A stretch of DNA of 64,000 bases from Cytobacillus oceanisediminis (GTDB lineage Bacteria > Bacillota > Bacilli > Bacillales > Cytobacillaceae): assembly GCF_004366035.1 (NCBI RefSeq), contig NZ_SOEE01000001.1:372001-436000 (forward strand), in the 5' to 3' direction. The notes beneath the pieces are model-generated. The model searched no databases and had not been told where the DNA came from. It was given only the letters and a program-made list of their open reading frames with translations. How positions within the stretch are numbered: the first letter of the stretch is position 1; every line of letters begins with the position of its first letter. This document shows, in pieces, positions 57,321 through 64,000 of the stretch. The translations under genes and the position numbers were made by a program.

Positions 57321-59443
57321 AGTAACCCCCCATTTAATTGCCTAATAGCCCGATTCCTTCTATCTACTTGAAGTCCTGTAACATCATTTGTGATCGATTC
57401 AGCAATTACTCTACCGTTTAAAATGGATTGGACAACAATATTCTCGGGCATCCCTTTCATTACCGCTGTCATAACGGAAGCCATGTTATCTTTATTAAAT
57501 CCTAATTGTTGTTGTTTATTTAAATCAGCGTTTAATGTCATAGTTGCTGCGTTTGCTAACCTCTTGCTTGCGTTTCCAACTGCATTTTCCATATCACCTA
57601 TACCATTTGCAAGTCCTTGGCCAACATATTCACCAATTTTAGTTGTTATTCTAGATGGGCTATGTGTATCAAAAGCATTCTGCAATGTTCTAATAACATA
57701 ACTGGCAATTGATTTTGCCTTGTTATAAATCTTATAAGCTGTATCTGTAATACCATTTACTAATCCCGAGATTAAATCTTTACCAATTCGATATGCTTCT
57801 TTAGGAATTTTGGCAATTTTTTTGAAGATAGGCTGTACAATCCTTGATTCAATGGATGTTTGGAGGCTTTGAGCAACGGAAACAATACCCTTAAGTAGCG
57901 CTAGTATTAATTCAGCTCCAGCTTCTAATATTTCATACCTATGATCCCAAATCATTCGTCCCATTTTTGCAACTAATTCAACAATCTTGTCTAAAACTAA
58001 TGGCAAATTCGCCTGTAATCCTTTGATTAAACTTAACAGTAATTCTTTACCGTTTCTCAGCATATTAGGAAGATTATCAACAAATATATCTAATAATTGG
58101 ATTAGTAGTTTAGAAATCAATGATAAAATATCAGGAATCAATTCAATAAATGCTTTTTGGACAACATTTAATATTTCCAATCCCTTTTGATAGAACTGAG
58201 GAAGGTTTTGAACGATGAATTCTATCATTTTCGTCAACATATCCCGGACAAATTGTATGATCTTCTGTGTGCTTTCACCTGATTTACCTTCTAAATCAGT
58301 TAAACTTTTAATAACTCCTGCGTTTTTATTTACCCAATCAACTAAAGCAGTTAATAGAGTAGTTAAAAATGTCATTAAGGGGGTTAGTGTAATAGATAGT
58401 TCTGCTAATGCATCCTTTAATGCTAAATTCGCCTCATGATTAGCAACTAATTCTGGATTTAACTTTTTATATTCTTCATATGCAGAAGCTAATCCTAATG
58501 AAGACAACTGCTCTAAGACATAGTTAGTTTCATCTCCGTTCTTTTTAGCTTTCGCTAATCCAGCATTAAAGGTTTCTAAACTTACTTCTGATCGTTCTAA
58601 TAGTTCAGCAAACGATCCTGCAGCTTCTCCAGTTGCGAATGTTTCCTGGATACCGTCAGCTATACCTTCCGTGTTAAGAGTGTCAGAGAAACGGATAGCA
58701 GCGCCATTAACCAAGTCGATAGCATCAGCTAATTGATTTTCATCAAAACCTGTTTGAATTAAGTTAGATACCGTTTCTACTGCTGCTTCTGTATCTCCAG
58801 ATACTGCAGCTATTTCTAACATACCTTCTTTAATAGGTTTATAGTTGAAACCGACGTTATTAGCGTTTGCTTTCAATCTTGCTAATGACCTATTGTAATC
58901 TTCTGTCCCCTCCACAAGACCAGCAATCCCTGCTACTCCTGCAGCTGATATGCCAGCAGCTGCTTTACTTGCAGTTCCGATTCCTCTTGCTAATCCACCA
59001 ACTGCTTTTGTTGCTCCACGAGCAGCTGATTCTATTTTCTCCATTCCTCTTGCGATTCGACCAGGTTCATCTCCAGCTCCAAGACTATCTAATTCATTTT
59101 GAAAATGTTCGAGCCTTCCTTCCGTTGCGATAATTTCACGCTGAAATGCTCTGAATTGATCTGCACCAATTTCTCCATTTTCAAATTGACGTTGTACTTC
59201 TTCCTCGGCTTCTTTAAGTTGTTCTAATTTTTTAGTTGTATTTTCAATCTGTTCGCCTAATAATTGTTGTTTTTGAGCAATTAATTCAGCATTGCCGGGA
59301 TTGAATTTAAGCAATCTATTAACATCTTGCAACTCTTTGTGTAAATCCCTGCTTCGTGAATTAACATCACTAAGCGCCTGATCTAATCCAGTTGCATCAC
59401 CGTCAATTTCAATCGTTATACCTCTAATTCTGCTACTAGCCAT
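57317..59443 (-). CDS. Phage tail tape measure protein
   Basis: 708 aa, sets tail length. N-terminal coiled coil (about 15-130, GENERAL pattern LLKFNPGNAELIAQKQQLLG), a Gly/Ala-rich hydrophobic stretch (AAGISAAGVAGIAGL), the tape-measure core region (about 180-380), membrane-like helices (LTPLMTFLTTLLTALV) and a C-terminal VGQGLANGIG segment. It follows the gpG/gpGT pair as in most siphoviruses. A 708-aa tape suggests a tail of roughly 100 nm by the usual 0.15 nm per residue rule. Confidence 0.94.
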   Translation of the reverse strand: MASSRIRGITIEIDGDATGLDQALSDVNSRSRDLHKELQDVNRLLKFNPGNAELIAQKQQLLGEQIENTTKKLEQLKEAEEEVQRQFENGEIGADQFRAFQREIIATEGRLEHFQNELDSLGAGDEPGRIARGMEKIESAARGATKAVGGLARGIGTASKAAAGISAAGVAGIAGLVEGTEDYNRSLARLKANANNVGFNYKPIKEGMLEIAAVSGDTEAAVETVSNLIQTGFDENQLADAIDLVNGAAIRFSDTLNTEGIADGIQETFATGEAAGSFAELLERSEVSLETFNAGLAKAKKNGDETNYVLEQLSSLGLASAYEEYKKLNPELVANHEANLALKDALAELSITLTPLMTFLTTLLTALVDWVNKNAGVIKSLTDLEGKSGESTQKIIQFVRDMLTKMIEFIVQNLPQFYQKGLEILNVVQKAFIELIPDILSLISKLLIQLLDIFVDNLPNMLRNGKELLLSLIKGLQANLPLVLDKIVELVAKMGRMIWDHRYEILEAGAELILALLKGIVSVAQSLQTSIESRIVQPIFKKIAKIPKEAYRIGKDLISGLVNGITDTAYKIYNKAKSIASYVIRTLQNAFDTHSPSRITTKIGEYVGQGLANGIGDMENAVGNASKRLANAATMTLNADLNKQQQLGFNKDNMASVMTAVMKGMPENIVVQSILNGRVIAESITNDVTGLQVDRRNRAIRQLNGGLL

Positions 59444-59464
59444 GGTCTCACCTACCTTTTCAGA

Positions 59465-60030
59465 CTAGAATCTATCGAAATCTGCCTGTGTAGCTTTCCT
59501 GCCTTTTCTGCTCTTCTCCTTGGGGTTGTGGAAGCCAACATATTCATCAATGAAATCAAATACCATTTGCACTGACATCTCATCAAGTTCTTGAAGTGAT
59601 AGTCCAACGTGTTTGGCTATAAAATAAAAAAAGTCAGTGGTCAATTCACGACCAGCTGACTTCGTTTCATCTATTTTTTTTTTGAATTGCCGAGTGTGTG
59701 TAACAATAAATCCATCAATTCATTCAGGATATCAAATATAGGGAACTCATCAAAAGAATCAAGCCAAGTAATTGGATCAGAAATGGATTTATCTGCATTT
59801 TTAGCAAATACCCAAATAATATTATAAAACATATCAAAGTCAATCTGAGTCAATACATCCAAATCAAGATTATTCTTGTCTTCCACACTTGAGATAGTCG
59901 TTATGACTTTATTTAATTTCAAAACATCAGTGAAAAATTCACTTCCGAATTGCATTTTATATCTAATAGGTGTTGCAGCAGTTGATTTGAATACAACATC
60001 CTTGCCGTCAATGGTTATGGTTTTAATCAT
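59465..60030 (-). CDS. Tail assembly chaperone gpGT by programmed -1 frameshift
   Basis: Extension of the 119-aa gpG-like protein. The run of ten A (minus strand, 59674-59683) just before the gpG stop lets ribosomes slip -1; reading then continues ATA GAT GAA for 69 codons to TAG at 59465-59467, giving about 188 aa. The extension has FFYFIAKHVGLSLQELDEMS and ends RKATQADFDRF. This is the standard gpG/gpGT layout between major tail protein and tape measure. Confidence 0.85.
59671..60030 (-). CDS. Tail assembly chaperone gpG
   Basis: 119 aa, ends GNSKKK at TAG. Zero-frame product of the gpG/gpGT pair; binds the tape measure during tail assembly. Sequence itself is variable; the call rests on position between major tail and tape measure genes, size and the slippery A-run at its end. 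Confidence 0.85.
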   Translation of the reverse strand: MIKTITIDGKDVVFKSTAATPIRYKMQFGSEFFTDVLKLNKVITTISSVEDKNNLDLDVLTQIDFDMFYNIIWVFAKNADKSISDPITWLDSFDEFPIFDILNELMDLLLHTLGNSKKK

Positions 60031-60620
60031 TAGCCTTCTACTCCAGCTGTCTCAGTTAATGTAGGTTCATATACTGCATCATACCAAGCATCATAAATAG
60101 CTGCAGGAGTATCAGGAGTAGTTTTTGTTTTAACTGCATAATCAGTTGATCTTGCAGAAGATACAAAAGTTAATTCATTTGGTGTTGGTTCAACTGTGTC
60201 TGTTGTTGTGGAAGAAGTCACAGTAGGTCTGTTTGCTGTACAATTATATAGTACATAGCGTGTAGCTTTCACATCACCACCGAATTCAAATAAGAAAGCG
60301 AATGGAGCTCCTTTTGCAGTTGCTACTTCGGTAGAAACCATATCAGTAGCATCTTTAATTTCTCCTAGAACATCAATTGCAAACGATTCAGGGATATTTG
60401 CAATGGATAATGTAGCATCATAACCCTGATTGTTTTGTCCGGAGAAATAAAGATTGTCATCAGCATAAAATTCGATCAAGTCACCACGAATTTCTAAGCT
60501 TAACTCTACTAAACCTGGCATTGGAATTGGAGTCCCATATATAATATTTCCTTCTGTGTCAGTTGTAAATGTTGCATAGTGAGCGTTTTTAATACCAAAG
60601 ATAACTTTGTTTTCAGCCAT
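60030..60620 (-). CDS. Phage major tail protein (phi13-like)
   Basis: 196 aa beta-rich tube subunit: begins MAENKVIFGIKNAHYATFT, with EIRGDLIEFYADDNLYFSGQ and KATRYVLYNCTANRPTV, patterns of the phi13-type major tail protein family. One base overlap with each neighbour. Confidence 0.9.
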   Translation of the reverse strand: MAENKVIFGIKNAHYATFTTDTEGNIIYGTPIPMPGLVELSLEIRGDLIEFYADDNLYFSGQNNQGYDATLSIANIPESFAIDVLGEIKDATDMVSTEVATAKGAPFAFLFEFGGDVKATRYVLYNCTANRPTVTSSTTTDTVEPTPNELTFVSSARSTDYAVKTKTTPDTPAAIYDAWYDAVYEPTLTETAGVEG

Positions 60621-60988
60621 TATATGTTCACCCCGATTTTTTTGTTGTTATATTCTTCTGTTACGATAATGTCAAAATCATAGATTTGTAAGAATAATTT
60701 TTCAGCTTGAATCCATGATTCATCTTTTTGATATGCAATTCCATTAGCAGTCAATAAATCTTCAACTTTCTTTTCTGCTAATTCATCTTTGATACTGGTG
60801 TACAACTCAACATTAATGCTGTCTATTCGTTTATAAACTTTTTCATCAGCAAAAAAATTATTGCTACCTGTGACAAGATACGCAATAAATGGAGGTTGTG
60901 GAGGGACGTCATCTGTTTCATTAAAATGTGAATATGCTACTGGAAAACCTGTCTGATCTAAAATCGCTTTTAATTCTTCTAAAGTCAT
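60620..60988 (-). CDS. Tail completion/connector protein
   Basis: 122 aa, includes PVAYSHFNETDDVPPQPPFI and IDSINVELYT, a pattern seen in tail-terminator proteins encoded just before the major tail protein of phi13/TP901-like phages. Overlaps gp10-like gene by four bases. Confidence 0.75.
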   Translation of the reverse strand: MTLEELKAILDQTGFPVAYSHFNETDDVPPQPPFIAYLVTGSNNFFADEKVYKRIDSINVELYTSIKDELAEKKVEDLLTANGIAYQKDESWIQAEKLFLQIYDFDIIVTEEYNNKKIGVNI

Positions 60989-61356
60989 CCTCTTATAGCC
61001 CTTTCTACTTCCGATATAAACTCGCTAATTACTTCTTGTTCTACTGGAGCAATATGAGGAATAGGTTCAGTCCTTCCGCCATTCACAGTTAGATGTCCTT
61101 TTTCAAGCAAATGAGTAAGTCTGTAATGCTTCTTATTGTGGATGACATACTTATAACCAGTTCTACTTCTTACTTTCTTTACTCCCCAACTATTAGCGTA
61201 CCTTCCAGTTCTTCTAGGACTTGTTTGTTTAAGCTTAGATGCGCCCCTTTTAGATACATCATCTTTAGCTGCATCTAATTTCTGATTAATTTCAGCAGAA
61301 TATTGACTAAGAATTAGCTGCATTTGTCTAGCAATATCATTATTAGCCATTGCCAA
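60985..61356 (-). CDS. HK97 gp10-like head-tail protein
   Basis: 123 aa, basic. Signature LKQTSPRRTGRYANSWGVKK and HLLEKGHLTVNGGRTEPIPH, the HK97 gp10/tail-completion family pattern. Overlaps both neighbours. Confidence 0.88.
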   Translation of the reverse strand: MAMANNDIARQMQLILSQYSAEINQKLDAAKDDVSKRGASKLKQTSPRRTGRYANSWGVKKVRSRTGYKYVIHNKKHYRLTHLLEKGHLTVNGGRTEPIPHIAPVEQEVISEFISEVERAIRG

Positions 61357-61651
61357 TCATCCTCTGACAAGTTAATTCGATTTCTTCCGAATTCACTTTA
61401 TATGTTTTGATCACATCATATCTTTTTCCCTCAAACTCTACTTTTTGTTGTTCATCATATTCGAATTTATGAATCAAAAAGATCCTTGTGGGTTTCATTC
61501 CATTATTGGCAGCATTATAAAATTCAGCCCTTGATACAGATTTAGAATCACATAAAATAGTGGTCTTTTTCTCTGAAGGAATTTGATTACCGATATTATC
61601 AGAACCATATACCTGTTCAATTAAAGTTAATTCATCGTCATACGTTGCCAT
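61343..61651 (-). CDS. Head closure (head-tail adaptor) protein
   Basis: 102 aa, begins MATYDDELTLIEQVYGSDNI; SVSRAEFYNAANNGMKPTRI and YDVIKTYKVN are usual in head-closure proteins of the SPP1 gp16/HK97 gp9 type. ATG at 61649-61651 chosen with GGCGGTG upstream; five further codons are open. Confidence 0.82.
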   Translation of the reverse strand: MATYDDELTLIEQVYGSDNIGNQIPSEKKTTILCDSKSVSRAEFYNAANNGMKPTRIFLIHKFEYDEQQKVEFEGKRYDVIKTYKVNSEEIELTCQRMIGNG

Positions 61652-61925
61652 CTTCAGCACCGCCATTATGAATAATCAAATTATGCAATCTAAATTGCAA
61701 ATGCCTTGGTAAGGCTCCCTCACTATCTCTGCTCATATATCTCCAGGTTGAATAATCCACACAAAACATTAAATGATTGGCATTATCTTGATTTAAAACA
61801 ATGCCTTTTTCATCAGTCAATTCGGTTATTATCCCATTAATAATGGCAGTCAGATATTGATCCCTGACTGCCGAAGTGATCCCTAATCGGGCTTTAACCA
61901 ATGATAAGATTAAATCTGTATCCAT
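61638..61925 (-). CDS. Head-tail connector (gp6-like)
   Basis: 95 aa, mainly helical: begins MDTDLILSLVKARLGI, with VDYSTWRYMSRDSEGALPRH. Fits DNA-packaging/connector proteins placed after the capsid gene. ATG at 61923-61925 after AAGGGTG. Confidence 0.82.
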   Translation of the reverse strand: MDTDLILSLVKARLGITSAVRDQYLTAIINGIITELTDEKGIVLNQDNANHLMFCVDYSTWRYMSRDSEGALPRHLQFRLHNLIIHNGGAEDGNV

Positions 61926-61937
61926 TTTTAACACCCT

Positions 61938-63098
61938 TTATGTTGCTATGATTCCAGCCGTTCTAAGATTAGCAAGAAGTGTATTAAAGTCAGCGACCAA
62001 TCCAGCTACATCTGTCGCTGTGCTGTCAACCTGTGCAACTGCTTGTGTAGCAGTTAATTTACCAGCTAAATCAGAAGTAAGATTAACGATTTTAGACTGT
62101 ACAATGCCACTAGGGATGCGACCTACATCAAAAGAACCTGTAGAAATATTACTGGCATCTTGTCCTGTTAGCGCATCGGCAGCAAGTTTAGCCTTTGTAA
62201 TAGAACCATCAGCAACCGTTGCATTAGCTGCTGCATTATCTACATATTTTTTATTGGCTACCGCATCATCAGTAGCAGGAACATACCCAGTTTCCAAAAG
62301 CACTTGACCATCTGTCTCTATTGTCATTCTTATTGTTGGCGCAATATCATTTGTTGAGTTTCTAGTCCCAAAAATGAGCCTACCCATATCAGACCCTGAA
62401 CCTGATGTTTCTTGGTAGCCCATGACCCCTGCTGCATGGCTTGAATCTTCAGAATGACGATATCCGAAACCAATTAAACGATAAGAATTTGTATTGTATT
62501 CCGTTCCTCCAAGATGAAGATAAACACTATCAAGATCAAATGTTGTAGGTGCATTATTATGACCTGTACCTGTTGGAAATTTAGTCAAAATAACTTTACT
62601 GCGATTGTTTGGATCAGCGAAGACAAGAGGACCTGTCATTGTATCTCCAGCTTTATTAACTTTAGGATTAGCAAGTTTAACATCTGTTACTGCGCCATCC
62701 ACAATATCTGCAGTTGTAACGCTGTCAGCCGGGATTATAACACTTCCGCTTATGGTTCCTGCCTCCCATATTACGGTTGCTACTTCTCCGCTCGCGACTG
62801 CATTTGTTACATACCCAACACCCTCTGAACCGTCTACCACAGCAACAAGTTTACCGTCTACGCCGACATTTACATTAGAACCAGCATTAATATCTTCTCC
62901 GGCTTCCACATTCCAAACAGGTTCGTTTTTTATAGTAACCAATACTTCTGAACCAGCTGTAATATCTCCATTTGATCTGAACACAGGAGTGTCCCCTGGC
63001 TGCGCAAGATTCAATTGAATTTCGGTTGCTGTACTTGTCTTTTTTAACAACCTATTTGCTGGAATATCTTCCATCACTTTTGCTTTAAATTGCACCAT
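61938..63098 (-). CDS. Head-fibre / capsid decoration-like protein with fibre motifs
   Basis: 386 aa. N-terminal ~110 residues resemble small capsid-decoration proteins (VQFKAKVMEDIPANRLLKKT, repeated beta turns). The centre has the tail-fibre motif NKAGDTMTGPLVF and YVPATDDAVANKKYVDN. The C-terminus AGLVADFNTLLANLRTAGII resembles phi29-type head fibre proteins. It lies between capsid and connector genes, so it is expected on the head surface. Role in host binding is inferred. Confidence 0.78.
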   Translation of the reverse strand: MVQFKAKVMEDIPANRLLKKTSTATEIQLNLAQPGDTPVFRSNGDITAGSEVLVTIKNEPVWNVEAGEDINAGSNVNVGVDGKLVAVVDGSEGVGYVTNAVASGEVATVIWEAGTISGSVIIPADSVTTADIVDGAVTDVKLANPKVNKAGDTMTGPLVFADPNNRSKVILTKFPTGTGHNNAPTTFDLDSVYLHLGGTEYNTNSYRLIGFGYRHSEDSSHAAGVMGYQETSGSGSDMGRLIFGTRNSTNDIAPTIRMTIETDGQVLLETGYVPATDDAVANKKYVDNAAANATVADGSITKAKLAADALTGQDASNISTGSFDVGRIPSGIVQSKIVNLTSDLAGKLTATQAVAQVDSTATDVAGLVADFNTLLANLRTAGIIAT

Positions 63099-63177
63099 TA
63101 ACTTTCCCTCCTTGATTGATTTTTTCAGGGGAAATCATCGTATGATTAAATTCTAAAAATACTTTTATATCGTTCTA

Positions 63178-64000
63178 TCAACCAGTAACTGCTGGTGGTG
63201 TTACGTTAATAACAACGAATTTGTTATCATAAATAGGCTTACCATCATAACGAGCAGTACCTTTGAAAACTGTTTGATCTTGGATGAAACGGACATCAGT
63301 TGAAACCGCTAATTGAACTCCTCTGCGTTCTCCAAGTAAGTATTTTTTGAAGTCTCCAAGAACGATTGTGTTATCAGGAGTATATTGATTAAATACAATT
63401 CTAGTTCCATCTGGTAAACGAGGATTAGAAGTTCCGGCAATAACATATTGTCCTTGGTCATTAGCTAGGAATGTTTGTGGCGCAATTACACTGTAATAGA
63501 ATGAACGTTTCATTACTGCAATAACTTCTCCGATTGGTGGACCATCTTCTCCGGAATCAATAAGGGCCATTTTGCTCATGATATCTTTTAATGTTCCATC
63601 TGATGTCACAATTTGATCTGGAGCATTTGCAGTCAATTCTGTAATAATTCCCATTGGTTGCTTCTGAGCAGCTCCCTCGCCATTAAGAATTGCATCATCA
63701 ATAGCTTTAGCGATTGCCATAGCTAGTCGAGTTTCAAGGAAGTTAGCAAGGTTAATCATGCTATCTTCAAGTGTGGCATTACATACAGGGATAAATCCAC
63801 CAACTTTGAAACAATCTAATTCAGTCTGAGAGAATGCAGTAGCTAATTCTTCCACAGGATCACAACATTCAACCCAGATTGCTTCAGGGATAGCACCATC
63901 CATGATGATACGAGCTGTACCATTCAATTGTTCAACCATTACTTCACGGTAAAGAGTTCCATAATCACCCAGACGGTTCTGAATCATATTTACAACTTGC
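63178..64000 (-). CDS. Major capsid protein (HK97 fold), C-terminal part
   Basis: About 274 residues visible, open to the window edge. Patterns: LANFLETRLAMAIAKAIDDAIL, GEGAAQKQPMGI, RLPDGTRIVFNQYTPDNTI and a G-loop-like LLGERRGVQLAVSTDVRF, which fit the phage capsid family of HK97 type. N-terminus and possible protease/scaffold domain lie outside. Confidence 0.9.
   Translation of the reverse strand, partial: QVVNMIQNRLGDYGTLYREVMVEQLNGTARIIMDGAIPEAIWVECCDPVEELATAFSQTELDCFKVGGFIPVCNATLEDSMINLANFLETRLAMAIAKAIDDAILNGEGAAQKQPMGIITELTANAPDQIVTSDGTLKDIMSKMALIDSGEDGPPIGEVIAVMKRSFYYSVIAPQTFLANDQGQYVIAGTSNPRLPDGTRIVFNQYTPDNTIVLGDFKKYLLGERRGVQLAVSTDVRFIQDQTVFKGTARYDGKPIYDNKFVVINVTPPAVTG

Larger units (their letters stand above)
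50163..64000. mobile_element. Siphovirus-type prophage inserted in comGA (one end only)
   Basis: From the comGA junction to the window edge every gene is phage-like: lysogenic lipoprotein gene, lysis cassette (amidase, holin, XhlA-like), tail, head-tail and capsid genes in the standard siphovirus late order. All but the lipoprotein gene are on the minus strand. Integrase, repressor, replication and packaging genes lie beyond base 64000. No broken phage gene was seen, so it may be inducible. Confidence 0.95.

Noticed and set aside
59465..59690. Disruptive frameshift (pseudogene) in the gpG gene
   Set aside because: Position, A-run and open -1 frame fit programmed frameshifting typical of tail chaperone genes.
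1..64000. CRISPR arrays, tRNA and rRNA genes, insertion sequences
   Set aside because: None was recognised by eye: no regular spacer repeats, tRNA arms or transposase genes. A dedicated RNA search could still find a small RNA.

Overview
The window is a chromosomal segment of a spore-forming Bacillaceae bacterium (Bacillus sensu lato; the proteins look like the Cytobacillus/Mesobacillus side rather than B. subtilis itself). The evidence is gene order: bkd/ptb/bcd - spo0A - spoIVB - recN - argR - dxs - ispA - xseBA - folD - nusB - accCB - spoIIIAA-AH - efp - aroQ - lipM - gcv - comG follows the B. subtilis yqi-yqh-comG region almost gene for gene, with strong Gly/Ala-type Firmicute ribosome binding sites. 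Nearly everything lies on the minus strand. No rRNA, tRNA or CRISPR array was recognised.

Layout. (1) 1-4.9 kb: branched-chain fatty-acid precursor catabolism (buk 5' end, bcd, ptb) behind a textbook sigma-54 promoter, with its activator bkdR upstream. (2) 4.9-8 kb: two small plus-strand genes, then spo0A and spoIVB. (3) 8-20.4 kb: housekeeping genes for DNA repair, arginine control, isoprenoids, exonuclease VII, folate, NusB, an Asp23 protein and acetyl-CoA carboxylase subunits. (4) 20.7-26 kb: the complete eight-gene spoIIIA operon behind a sigma-E promoter; spoIIIAD appears to start at ATT. (5) 26.1-28.6 kb: a plus-strand island (alkaline phosphatase, SIMPL-domain protein, 55-aa protein). 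(6) 28.6-45.8 kb: efp, pepQ-like peptidase, aroQ, yqhR, yqhP, patatin, splB, B12-dependent ribonucleotide reductase behind paired NrdR boxes, lipM, rhodanese, gcvT-gcvPA-gcvPB behind a tandem glycine riboswitch, yqhH-yqhG. (7) 45.9-50.2 kb: yqzE, aroK and the comG competence pseudopilus operon read from its 3' end.

The main finding is at about 50.17 kb: comGA, first gene of the competence operon, is cut inside the codons of its Walker A motif. Everything beyond is a siphovirus-type prophage that runs off the window: a DUF4352-type lipoprotein gene next to the attachment site, then (in minus-strand order from the window edge) capsid, a head-fibre-like protein, connector and head-tail genes, major tail protein, a gpG/gpGT pair with a -1 frameshift site, tape measure, an enlarged Dit with two kinds of repeated module, tail endopeptidase protein, XhlA-like protein, holin and amidase. 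comGB-comGG are thereby separated from their normal promoter, so DNA uptake should depend on prophage excision, as in the known comK prophages of Listeria.

Start sites were chosen by Shine-Dalgarno (SD) spacing and remembered family N-termini. Family names come from recognition of motifs, not from database searches.
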